64,000 nt of DNA from Tranzscheliella williamsii (Eukaryota; Basidiomycota; Ustilaginomycetes; Ustilaginales; Ustilaginaceae): contig JALBYF010000003.1 of the NCBI GenBank assembly GCA_023212725.1, positions 434,001-498,000 of the forward strand, given 5' to 3'. This document shows, piece by piece, positions 29,912 to 38,879 of this stretch. A program made the position numbers and the translations under genes. The notes beneath the pieces are model-generated. The model was not told the DNA's origin. It saw only the letters and a program-made list of their open reading frames with translations, and searched no databases. How positions within the stretch are numbered: the first letter of the stretch is position 1; each line of letters begins with the position of its first letter.

Positions 29912-32380
29912 CTAGCGGCGGGAGTGGGAGCCGGCGATGCGGAGGAGCGTGTCGCGCTCGCGCTGCTTGCGCGCGGCAAGCTCGGGCTGCCTGGCGGCGT
30001 AGAATTTGGCGAGCTTGTCGAGGAGCGCGGCGAGTTTTCTGGGGTCGACGGCGGCGAACTTGCCAGGGTGGGGGGCGGTGGCGCGGACGGCGGGCGAGGA
30101 GTTGTACTCGGCGACCGCATCGGTGAGGACCACGGCCAGCAGCTGCGAGACGGGCTGGAAGACCGAGGCGTTCTCGGCGCCGGCGTGCTTGGCGAGGTAG
30201 CCGAGGTCCAGCTCGAGGTTCTGCAAGCCCAACAGGTTGAGCGTCGCCGGGCCGTCGGCGCCGAGCAGCTGCTGGTCCAGCAGACAGTCGGCAATATGGC
30301 GGAACGACTCGCGGTAGGCCCGCGCCTTGACCTCGCCGGGCAGCATCACCAGGACACTCTCCATCATGGTATTCAGCCAGACCAGCAGGTCCTGCAGCCA
30401 GCTCGCCTCGCGGGTACGCGCCGCGCTCGGCGTCCAGTTGTACTCGGCCAGCCCAATAAACTGGTCCAGCTTGGCCGCGAGCGCATCAGCAATCTTGTGC
30501 TCGGCAAGCCGGAGCGTCTCGACAAAGTGCTTGCTGGCATCAAGCCGCAACTTGCCGCCCCTGCCATGCGGCGCCCGCAGCGCAGCCAGCAGATTCTCCA
30601 GCTCTTTGCACGCCAGGTCAAAGTGTTCGGCGTTGACGACGATCTGGGCCACCTGCGACAGGTTGATGGAAGAGGTGCTCTGCAAAGAGTGGCGGATCCC
30701 GTTGCTCACCTGCGTAATCAGTAGCTCATCCAACGACTTTTTCAGAATTTCGTCGATTTCGCGGTGCGAGTGGGAGAATCCGTCGGAAAAGACATAGTAC
30801 TGATCGACCAGGTTGCGAATGTCCATGCAGCAGAGCGGATAGGTCTGACTGAAGGGAAGCGAGAGCGGATAGTTGGCAGAGCTGCGCAGCGCCTCGGCAT
30901 CGCCGGGCTTCAACCAGCATACGGAGAGCACCTTGGAGAGCTCCTCCTGGTTCTGCACAATCATGGGCAGATGCTGCGAATCCTTCATTGCCGTCTGAAA
31001 GTCGTTGGAGAAGCGGTCGCGGAGCAACTGCGCATATCGTTCGAAGAGTGTCAAGAGCAAAGCGTTGAGCTTGGAGACGCTGAACGAATGGCCTTCGAGG
31101 GTCTGGATAAAGGTGAGGATCGACGCCTTGGTAGTGGTGTAGACCTTGGTATCTTTGCAGTCGCCAAGGCCGAGCGAGACAATGTCGATCACGCGGCTGC
31201 ACATGGTGTCCCAGAGGTCGTCCACTTCGGCCTCGGCACGGAAGCCAGGCGGCGTGGTCTGAAGGACGTGGTGCTCGACGAGGAAGAATCCGATCACTTC
31301 CTCGAGCAGAGCCTGGAACGAGAGCCTATTGCTGTTGTTACTGCTAGCGCTGTAAGCGGCACTACCGTCGTTCTTGCTGTTGCTAGCGGTGCTGCTGCCA
31401 GGAGCAGCGCCGGAGACGCGAGGGAGCGAGCTAAAGGTGAGACCCTGACTGAGAAGCAAGTTAGCCTGGGCCCTGCGGTCCTCATGGTAGGAGGACTGGA
31501 GTTCTTCGCGAGCGTCCAGAGCGTCGTAGATATGGATGCACTGATAGAGGGGCCGGAAGTCGATCTGGACACTCTCGTTGTCGACAAAGTTGTGCTCCTT
31601 GTTTTCGTTGACGACGAGCTCGATGGCCGAATTGACCTTGGCGAGGCGGAGAATGGGATCGCGCTGTGCTTTGGCACGCCATCGCTTTTGTCGCTGCTCC
31701 ATGGACTCGAGCGCCAGGCTACCGACCAGGCGCGACTTTTCACGCACTTCAAAGAGCCATTCTTTCATTTCGCGGGTTACGGCTGTCTTGACGGCAAGGC
31801 GCATGGCAGGGATGGACTCCATCATGTGTTTGGCAAATTCATGATGCAAGACGCCCTTGAGATGGATGGTCTCGAGTTCCTGGAGACTGCGCAGCGCTGA
31901 AAAGTACTTTTTGTCGTGGATGAGCGTGTCGATACGGTTGGCCATGTCCAAGACCCTGAGACAGATATGGAGAGCCTGGATAGCTTCGTCAACGTGAGCG
32001 CCGACCCTTTTGCTCTCCAGTAGCTGCTTTTTCTTGCTACCTAGGGAGGTGCCGCCTGCCTGTACATCTTCGTTCAGTTCGCCGATTCTGTGCTTGAGGG
32101 TGACAGTACCTGAGCGGACCTTGAGAAGCTTGTCGACGGCCGAGATGAATTCGTTGTGATTGGCATCGCAGACGGCCTCGATCTCTGCATCTTTCGAGGC
32201 GACAAAGTGCTTGAGATGGCGAAGGAAGGCGTCCTGCTGCCTAGCCTCGTCGAGAGATTTGATGATGGGCCCAAGCTGTTCGAGATTCTCGTTTTCGGCG
32301 TCGAGGTCCGAAAACAAGGTGAGCTGTTGCAGCTGCGCCTCTAATGAGACAAGCGGTCGACGCGGACGAGCGGCCATCAT
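29912..32380 (-). CDS. SEC15: Exocyst complex subunit Sec15
   Basis: A single-exon 822-aa protein matching Sec15/EXOC6, a subunit of the octameric exocyst that tethers secretory vesicles at the plasma membrane and binds Rab GTPases such as Sec4. Distinctive blocks are LDMANRIDTLIHDKKYFSAL near residue 145, the stretch IDFRPLYQCIHIYDALDARE near 270, YYVFSDGFSHSHREID near 530, and a C-terminal helical domain. A Ser/Asn/Gly-rich insertion at about residues 320-345 is lineage-specific. Length is in the usual range (800-900 aa). The start is the first of two adjacent ATGs at 32380. A 378-aa ORF on the opposite strand is a shadow. Confidence 0.9.
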   Translation of the reverse strand: MMAARPRRPLVSLEAQLQQLTLFSDLDAENENLEQLGPIIKSLDEARQQDAFLRHLKHFVASKDAEIEAVCDANHNEFISAVDKLLKVRSGTVTLKHRIGELNEDVQAGGTSLGSKKKQLLESKRVGAHVDEAIQALHICLRVLDMANRIDTLIHDKKYFSALRSLQELETIHLKGVLHHEFAKHMMESIPAMRLAVKTAVTREMKEWLFEVREKSRLVGSLALESMEQRQKRWRAKAQRDPILRLAKVNSAIELVVNENKEHNFVDNESVQIDFRPLYQCIHIYDALDAREELQSSYHEDRRAQANLLLSQGLTFSSLPRVSGAAPGSSTASNSKNDGSAAYSASSNNSNRLSFQALLEEVIGFFLVEHHVLQTTPPGFRAEAEVDDLWDTMCSRVIDIVSLGLGDCKDTKVYTTTKASILTFIQTLEGHSFSVSKLNALLLTLFERYAQLLRDRFSNDFQTAMKDSQHLPMIVQNQEELSKVLSVCWLKPGDAEALRSSANYPLSLPFSQTYPLCCMDIRNLVDQYYVFSDGFSHSHREIDEILKKSLDELLITQVSNGIRHSLQSTSSINLSQVAQIVVNAEHFDLACKELENLLAALRAPHGRGGKLRLDASKHFVETLRLAEHKIADALAAKLDQFIGLAEYNWTPSAARTREASWLQDLLVWLNTMMESVLVMLPGEVKARAYRESFRHIADCLLDQQLLGADGPATLNLLGLQNLELDLGYLAKHAGAENASVFQPVSQLLAVVLTDAVAEYNSSPAVRATAPHPGKFAAVDPRKLAALLDKLAKFYAARQPELAARKQRERDTLLRIAGSHSRR

Positions 32381-32499
32381 GATAGCTCCTGCCGTAGATC
32401 CACGTCCAAGCCGCAGGAGATGGTTAGAAAGCTAGGATTGCATCCGCATCACGCCGTGACCTCCCACGCTGCGACTTTCCACGCCACACCAGCTAGCAG

Positions 32500-32562
32500 T
32501 CGAAAGCGTTGCCGGATCGATCGAAAGCGATGCCGGATCGATCGAAAGCGTTGCCGGATCGA
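32500..32562. repeat. Three tandem copies of a 21-base unit
   Basis: Three head-to-tail copies of TCGAAAGCGNTGCCGGATCGA, differing at one base in the middle copy, 120 bases upstream of the SEC15 ATG. Each copy holds GGATCGATCGAAAG across its junction. In one frame it reads as repeated DRSKAMP, but no real ORF supports translation. Confidence 0.8.
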
Positions 32563-34177
32563 ATGAGAGCTGGTAGTTATCGATCTTGCGTCAGGAATGG
32601 GAAGTCACCTCTCCGCCTGTCGCACCTGTCGACCCTCTTTCGCCCGGTATCCCTGTCCGGCGTAGCAGGAGAAGGGAGAGAAGCAGAAGCAGAAGCAGAA
32701 GGAAAAGGAGGCGGGAGCTGGGTGAAGTGCATTCGAGATGGCCCGCGCGGTCTCAACCCTTTCCACATGACTACCGCTGTTAGAGTGGCTTGTATGAGCG
32801 TTCACGTGATTCCCATTTTGTTTCGATTTGGCTGTTAGGCTCGCATGCCATTTACGCCAAGGGGACTCTCCCACGCCCTGCTCAACCCCTTACCTCGCCA
32901 TGATACGAAAAGGACCACGATCGACGGCGTCTTGCCCAATGCAGGCGTGTGGCCGACGGCTTCTGTACGGGGTCGATGGTGCAGGTCCACAAGACGGCTC
33001 TGGCGGCGGGAGTGAGCGTCTGGGATGGCAAGTGATTGGTGTGCAAGGAATGCGATACATCATTATTCTCTCGGCTGATGCACTCATGACTGCTCTCTGC
33101 ATGGTTTCTCTGCGTCGATCCTTTGATGCACGCTGTCGATCCCACTCCTCGGCGTTTCCTTGGGGGATGCCAACCTTGCCGAAGGCGCAGCCAGAGCCAG
33201 CTTGTGCCCGTGCTTCCTGCTTGCTGCTGGCTTCTGTGCACTATCGCTATGACCCTATCGAAGGGCCACGATGGAAAGGCGGGTGGTTGCCACTAAGCTG
33301 TCAATCAACGGCACGCCCTTTTTTCGGCTGCCGCTGCTCATGCACGTTGGCGTCCCGCTCGATCCATACAGTAGCATAAGGCTCCCTGTCTGGAGGCAAC
33401 CACAAGTACCTTGACAACATGTCATTTCCCGTCAGCAGCTTCACAGGCGCCTAACCCTTGCCGCTAGTGTTCCTGTTCACCCTGCTTGTTTGGTCACAGC
33501 TTCCAGCAGGCGCCCAAGCCAGCGTAGCCTATCCTGGCGCTCGGGCTGTAACGTCCGAACCAGTATGAAGCCGCTGTAGTAACTGTAGCTCAATCTAGCC
33601 GCCCTGAATCCAGTGCCTTACATGTCCGAGGGGACCGTATATCGAGCCGCTGGACCACTGCTCGGCGTGGAAGCGCAACCGCGCTCGTGCCTTAAGCTCG
33701 GCGTCGTCATGCCTCGCTTGACGCCAGCGACCTTGTTGGGCGTATGCTTTCGGCGCTACCACGCCTCCCTTGCTCGTCCCATCCGACAAGACATATCTAC
33801 TTGGTCCCACCCCTTCCCCCTCCCCCTTCTCATGGCTGCCTAGCTCCGTTTGACGTACCTATTCCTTTGTGCGATCCTCCTCGCCGCCCTCTGCTGTTAT
33901 CTGGTACGGCGGCCCTCGCCATCGCCTCGCTTGCACGAGGCCCGCCTGCTCCTCGCTACGCCCAACAGCACATCCGAGCCTTCAGCCCACGTTCAACGCC
34001 AATCCACACGTCCAACAGAGCAAGAGCAGCTGACACTCGTTGCCCTCTCCAGTGCTACACAGTCCTCCTTTGGTATAGTATTGTGCTTCTACTAGGGGCA
34101 AGCAGCACCGACGGACGGCGCCCAGGATGCAATAGCAATGGCCAATGTGCTCTCCGCCTAGTAGTCCATCCAAGCCA

Positions 34178-34184
34178 TATATAA
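34178..34184 (+). promoter_or_regulatory. TATA box of the unrecognised 883-aa gene
   Basis: TATATAA lies 110 bases before the first in-frame ATG at 34289. Context and distance fit a core promoter. Confidence 0.45.
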
Positions 34185-34288
34185 GTGCCCCGCTGGGCGC
34201 ATGCATCCTCGTCCGCCTGCCATAGACGTGATTGTTCCACCATAGACGGGACATAACAGCATCCAGTGTACCGTACATCCACACCGAC

Positions 34289-36940
34289 ATGTCCGGCCTG
34301 CCAGCAGCGTTCGACCATGGATCTAGCGCTCCCTACTATGGAGGCGCTTTCGCTGCGTCCTCCGAGGGCGTCTTTGCCACAACAAGCAGCCGTGCCAGCG
34401 CGCAGGGGGCGGGCGGCTCGCACCACTCGTCCTCCTCGCCTGCGCTGTCCGAGCTCAACCTTGACGAGTCCATCGACCAGCTGCGCATGCCGCAGCATCA
34501 GCGCTGGAGCGAGCGTCAGGCTGCGCGCCCCGCCACCGGTGCCTTGCCCGTCTCCAGCGACAGCGGGGGCGACGGCGCGGGGTCCCCTTCGGCTGATCAG
34601 CACGGTGCGCCTCAGGACGAGATGGCTCAGCCCCGGCCGCGCACCAGTCGTGGGATGCAGAAGGGGCCCAAGCCGTTCCTCGCCTCTTCCCGGTCCGCCT
34701 CGATCGCCTCGCTGGAGCCGCTGGAACCCGTCGTACCGCACGCACCAACGCGCTCCGCCGACTCGATCCAGTCTGTGTCGTCCGACGAGGACTCGGAGCG
34801 TCGGTTTGCCGGCGAGCGCCGGCCGCTCGGGTTTTCGCAGATGTTCCAGGGCGAGCACGCGGCCTCTACGGCACAGTACCCCCACGAGGCCCGCTACCCA
34901 TATCAGCAGCCATGGGGCCGTCCGCCGCACCACGCACAGCAGCGACCGCCCGACCTGCCTCTGCCCCGCCCCCCGCCGTTGCGCCAGTCTACGCGGCCTC
35001 TCCCCTGCCCATCCGCTGGCAGTTGGGTCGTCGTGTGCCGGCCTCACGCTGCCAGCGTCGTAGAAGAACCCGCCGCGCCGCCGCTCACGACGCTCCTGCT
35101 GCCGCTGGAGCCGACGCTGGAGAAACAATCGCTCGCGCTCGCTGCATCCCTCGCCGAGCACCACGCCCATATCGATGCGGTCACCGACCAGGTCGAGTTG
35201 TATCTCGCCCTGGCGGGCAGTGCCGCGCCGGTCCTCATCACCGCCGTTGCCTGGCCTATTGCATTCCGGCGCTTCTCGGCGCCGGTAGCGAGTCTGCCGC
35301 TGCCGCCGGAGGCTGCCAGCACGGGGCTTCCCATTGCCGCTACGGTGTACTACAAGGTCAAGGCGCGGGGGCGCGCGGACGTGGGCAAGGTGTTTCTCTT
35401 CAACAGCACCTCCTCGTCGGCGATCCAGTACCAGCGTCGCGAGTCCGAGGCGACCGTCTCCAACACGCATCTTCGCAGCCCGTTTCGCGGCGGCGGCGCC
35501 GGGCCGGACATGGTGAGGGGCGTCAGTGCCCGGCTGCGTTCGCTCAGCCTCGCCCACGCGCATCCACTACCGCCGGCGCCCGTCCAGCCCCCTCCCTCCC
35601 AAGCACTCACCGACGAGACTCGCCGTGAGGAGCACTCGCGCACCTCGAGCCACAAAAGCATCCCCTCCCTCACCGAGACCTTCTCGACGCGCTCGACGCG
35701 CGCGACCAGCATCCACAGCCAGAGCCAGCTGCACCACGACCAAGACACCAGCACCAACCGGCGGTACTCTGACCTGGCCGAAGACAAGCATGGAGGCGGT
35801 TTGGGCGGTGAGGCGGCGCGGGAGAGTGGGTCGGTGTGGCGGCGGCGGCAGGGGGGCCACCGGTCACACGGCTCGGTGGCTTCCAGCGCTGGGTCGTCGG
35901 CGGCGTCCGTATTCGATCTGAGTCCGCTGGGGATATTGGTGCCGACGTTGGAGGGCGTGGGTGATGAGGGCGCGGCGTGCGCGGGGGTCGCCGGGCGGCG
36001 GCGCACGGTGAGCTCGCTGGTGCCGCTGACGACGTGGAATCCGGCAGCGGGCGATGCGTCGCTGCTCGCCGCGCTGGACGGCAGCCTGGAGACCGGCGAG
36101 CTGGTGACGCCGACCGTGGCCAGCTTCCAGGGCGTCGTGCGGGGGCGTTCGCAGACTGCCCAGCCGACCAGCGTTCCCTTCTCGCCGCCGGCACACGACG
36201 CCGCGCGCGAAGGCCGCCAGGCCGACATGCGCAAGAACTGGGAATGGCTCGACGCGGTACACCATCTCGAAGACCGCGTCCGGGCGGGCCACACCCCGCC
36301 GAAACCAGCCGCGGCTGGCGAGCCGGACGTCGCTACCGAGCGGTCCCCGCTGCCGGGTCTTTTCTACGAGGCCTGGGCAGACCGCGTCGACGGCGCCATC
36401 GACGGCTCGCTCGGCCCGCCATCAGCACCGCAGCAAGCGGCCGACTCGCCGCTGCTCGTGCCGCACGAGGACGAGTGGCCCCAGCCGCGCGCTGCGGCTG
36501 CCCGGCCACACCTCCTGCGCTCGCTCTCCGAGTTCGCATTGCCCACCTCCCACCACCACCACCGAGAGCCCGTCCACCCTGCCGCCGAAGCCAACCCGCG
36601 CCCAACGGCGTTGCACCACTCCACCGCCCCCGCGCATCCCGCCGGAGCAGCCTCGCCACCCTCCGTCGCCAGCTGGGCCGAACTCGCAAGCCGCATGCGC
36701 TCCCCAGCCACCACCAGACTGCTCTGCCTCGCCGCCTCCAACTGGACCCCCCCACCTCCGCCCCACCGCCCACTCCACCACAGCACATCGCAAATGACCC
36801 GGTCGCGCTCGCTAAACGCCCAGAACCCACTACCCTTACACGCAGCACCGCGCACAACACGCTCCCGAGAAGGGCGTTCTCCGCCAGCATCATCGCATCA
36901 CGCCGCCGAGAAAGCCCTCACCAGCCCACCTGCATCCTAG
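34289..36940 (+). CDS. Unrecognised 883-aa low-complexity protein
   Basis: A single open frame from the ATG at 34289 (MSGLPAAFDHG). The frame is open a little further up but only from a TTG. I do not recognise the family. The protein is Ser/Ala/Pro/Arg-rich with polyhistidine and polyserine patches. The least biased part is about residues 250-390 (LLLPLEPTLEKQSLALAAS, VELYLALAG, AWPIAFRRF, ATVYYKVKARGRADVGKVF), which looks like a folded region of mixed helices and strands. A second ordered-looking piece is MRKNWEWLDAVHHLEDRVRA near residue 655. No signal peptide, membrane segment or catalytic motif is seen. Very high GC keeps other frames open here, so minus-strand ORFs of up to 502 aa are shadows. 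It is probably a lineage-specific cytoplasmic or nuclear protein. Confidence 0.6.
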   Translation: MSGLPAAFDHGSSAPYYGGAFAASSEGVFATTSSRASAQGAGGSHHSSSSPALSELNLDESIDQLRMPQHQRWSERQAARPATGALPVSSDSGGDGAGSPSADQHGAPQDEMAQPRPRTSRGMQKGPKPFLASSRSASIASLEPLEPVVPHAPTRSADSIQSVSSDEDSERRFAGERRPLGFSQMFQGEHAASTAQYPHEARYPYQQPWGRPPHHAQQRPPDLPLPRPPPLRQSTRPLPCPSAGSWVVVCRPHAASVVEEPAAPPLTTLLLPLEPTLEKQSLALAASLAEHHAHIDAVTDQVELYLALAGSAAPVLITAVAWPIAFRRFSAPVASLPLPPEAASTGLPIAATVYYKVKARGRADVGKVFLFNSTSSSAIQYQRRESEATVSNTHLRSPFRGGGAGPDMVRGVSARLRSLSLAHAHPLPPAPVQPPPSQALTDETRREEHSRTSSHKSIPSLTETFSTRSTRATSIHSQSQLHHDQDTSTNRRYSDLAEDKHGGGLGGEAARESGSVWRRRQGGHRSHGSVASSAGSSAASVFDLSPLGILVPTLEGVGDEGAACAGVAGRRRTVSSLVPLTTWNPAAGDASLLAALDGSLETGELVTPTVASFQGVVRGRSQTAQPTSVPFSPPAHDAAREGRQADMRKNWEWLDAVHHLEDRVRAGHTPPKPAAAGEPDVATERSPLPGLFYEAWADRVDGAIDGSLGPPSAPQQAADSPLLVPHEDEWPQPRAAAARPHLLRSLSEFALPTSHHHHREPVHPAAEANPRPTALHHSTAPAHPAGAASPPSVASWAELASRMRSPATTRLLCLAASNWTPPPPPHRPLHHSTSQMTRSRSLNAQNPLPLHAAPRTTRSREGRSPPASSHHAAEKALTSPPAS

Positions 36941-37278
36941 ACTGAGCCATAGGACGTGTACCGCGCCGTAGCTCTGAATGACATACACTACCCGACCAAG
37001 ATGCCTGCCCGTGATCATCCGAGCAAGATGCCTGCCTGTGATCATAAGTATGTGTGGCCGGGCGGTGTTGTGGATGGCGGATAGGCAAGCGTGCATGTCA
37101 GATTCGCAGTTCGGTGGATGTCGTGTGAGCGATTTAACAGATGTGCCGACCTTGGCCTCGGTGTTCGTAGGTCCGTGGTTGGTTGGAAGGCTACTGTGAT
37201 TGACCAGTCGAGCCGTCGTCCCGACCGCCACCTCTCTACTGCAGCGCCCAGGTTGCGGTCGTGCGGACGCGTGTCACT
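36941..37278. other. Short intergenic region before the CZIB gene
   Basis: 338 bases with no gene. It contains a 22-base direct repeat with one mismatch and a 27-base period at 36997-37045, and must include the promoter of the CZIB gene. Confidence 0.5.
36997..37045. repeat. Direct repeat, two 22-base copies
   Basis: CAAGATGCCTGCC(C/T)GTGATCAT occurs at 36997-37018 and again at 37024-37045, with one mismatch. It looks like a local duplication in a non-coding region. Confidence 0.75.
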
Positions 37279-38196
37279 ATGCCGGTAGGTTGCAGTGCGA
37301 GGTTGCGGTGGTGACGAGGCGGTGGCTGACGATGGTTATGCTTGGGGTGTGCGGGGCGGGCTGGGTAGAAACTGGCGCTCCAGCTCAAGGGCGAGCTGAA
37401 CAACGTCAGTGGGCTGCGGCCCGTCGACGACGACTACACGCTGATGGTGCGGCTCAAGTGCACGTCGTGCCACGAGGAGCACTCCAACACGGTCGGCATC
37501 ACGCCTTCGGACCAGCACGAGATGACCAAGGGCGCGCGCGGATCCGCCAACTTCGTGATGAGCTGCAATGTGAGCCCACCGCTGCCCGAGACGTGCGCAT
37601 GCCTGCGCACCACCCGCTCACCCACGCTCTACCCGCTCCTCGCCCGCCGCAGTTCTGCAAGAAGGAGTCCTCCGCCAGTGAGTATGCCCAAACCGCGTCT
37701 GGCGTCGCTCACCGCGCTGACCGCCGCCGCCTGCGTCGCCCTCCATCATCCCCCGCAGAGTTCGACGAGCCCAGTGCAAAACATCCGCTCTGGAATCCCA
37801 TCCAGGCAGCTGCCAACGAAGGCGCCCGCTTCCAAACTCTCTGCGTCCTCGACTTCCGTGGCATGGAGCCCGTCGGCTTCGAGCCCCAGGTACGTCTCGC
37901 TCATCGCCTCGACACAACGTCGCCGGTGCAAGCTGACCTCCGCCTCGTCTGATTTTGCCACCCCAGGGCACATGGCTATGCAAAGGCATCGAGTCCGGCA
38001 CGGTATTCGACAGCGTAGAATTCGACGAGAGCAACGAGTGGATGGACTATGACGAAAAGGTGCGTGCCTCCCGTTCTTGCTCCTGTTGCATTGCCGTGGC
38101 CATCAGTGCACTGACGCTTCCGCTCTGTTGGTGAAACGGTAGGCCGGCGACGAAGTCAGCATCATGGAACTCGAGCATCGCTGGCAGCGCGCATAG
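37279..38196 (+). CDS. CXXC-type zinc-binding protein, CZIB/UPF0587 (DUF866) family (6 exons)
   Basis: Six exons were assembled from splice signals and family similarity: 37279-37284, 37369-37569, 37653-37677, 37759-37889, 37967-38059 and 38143-38196. Together they give exactly 170 codons, 169 aa, close to the family norm of about 160. The first exon is only six bases (ATG CCG) and the third only 25. The protein begins MPKLALQLKGELNNV, has a zinc CXXC pair (CTSC near residue 29, CNFC near 68, the second split by an intron), GARGSANFVMSC, FRGMEPVGFEP and WMDYDEKA. These match the human CZIB (C1orf123) layout residue for residue in places. The family is conserved across eukaryotes, cytosolic, and of poorly defined function. 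All introns are 75-90 bases with GT..AG ends. Confidence 0.87.
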
Positions 38197-38879
38197 AGCG
38201 CTGCTCGGCCCGTTACTGAGTGGCACGCTGATGAACCACGGCAGGGTTGCGCACTGGCGCACTGGACGCAATGTTGCGGCTCAGACCGCCTGTCCACTCG
38301 CTGCCTTGGGGCTCATTGTGCAACAGCGCCTCCGAACCAAATGAAGTTCTTCTCCCTTTGTCACCGTACCACCCACCCGCAGCGCCTCGACCGTCCGTGT
38401 ATTGGCCTGCGCGCGTGCTTACAAGCATTCACTCTGGCTTGGCATCAACAAACAGTTGTCACGGAGCGAATCGTGCTGTAGAGAGTGATCGGCGTGTACG
38501 AACGCACTCACACAATCTCGCCGAGATGAAGCCAGGTGTCCGCGATGCCGGCGACCACTGTCCGCGCTTGTTGCCGCGAGTGCGGTCAGTGTGGCAGCAC
38601 AACCTTCATATCCGTGCGTCCGGCTCGCCAGCCAGCGCGCCGCCAGGTGCACCGCCCGCGAGCAGGCACCAATCCCTAGCGTTTTATAAAGCGGCGTGCT
38701 CTCCCAGCGCCCCTCTGCCACGTCCGTGTTTCCATCTGCTCCCGCCTTGCTCCGTCCCCGTCCCTCCCCTCCCGTTGTTGGCTTGCACACGCTCCTTTCG
38801 CCTCCTTCCCGCTAAGACTTTCCTTACCCCTCCGTACGCACAGACACGCCCACCGGGACGCGCAGACAGGCCGCTCGCC
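38197..38879. promoter_or_regulatory. Promoter and leader of the tyrosinase gene
   Basis: 683 bases. The tyrosinase frame is open through much of it, but the sequence has no conserved content. A TATAAA at 38685-38690 lies 190 bases before the ATG preceding the signal peptide, and the intervening C/T-rich stretch looks like a leader. Confidence 0.5.
38685..38690 (+). promoter_or_regulatory. TATA box of the tyrosinase gene
   Basis: TATAAA in the context GCGTTTTATAAAGCGG, 190 bases before the start codon at 38880, followed by a pyrimidine-rich leader. It also argues against the longer frame starting upstream of it. Confidence 0.55.

Larger units (their letters stand above)
32381..34288. other. 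1.9 kb without a convincing gene between SEC15 and an unknown gene
   Basis: Divergent intergenic region. It holds three perfect-phase copies of a 21-base unit at 32500-32562, close to the SEC15 start, and a TATA box at 34178 for the rightward gene. ORFs such as 32828-33379 (183 aa) have no recognisable domain and are probably chance. Confidence 0.5.

Noticed and set aside
30764..31900. 378-aa plus-strand ORF opposite SEC15
   Set aside because: It is antisense to conserved Sec15 coding sequence; composition reflects the complementary codons.
32500..32562. CRISPR-like direct repeats
   Set aside because: The copies are contiguous with no spacers and the genome is eukaryotic.
33448..33462. CCTAACCCTT as a possible telomerase RNA template
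   Set aside because: It covers less than one and a half TTAGGG repeats and lies in an unremarkable region with no other support.
34055..35563. 502-aa minus-strand ORF opposite the unrecognised 883-aa gene
   Set aside because: Arg/Gly-rich with no domain; the plus frame has a TATA box, an ATG and a more protein-like composition. Because the plus gene is itself unrecognised, this rejection is less certain than the others.
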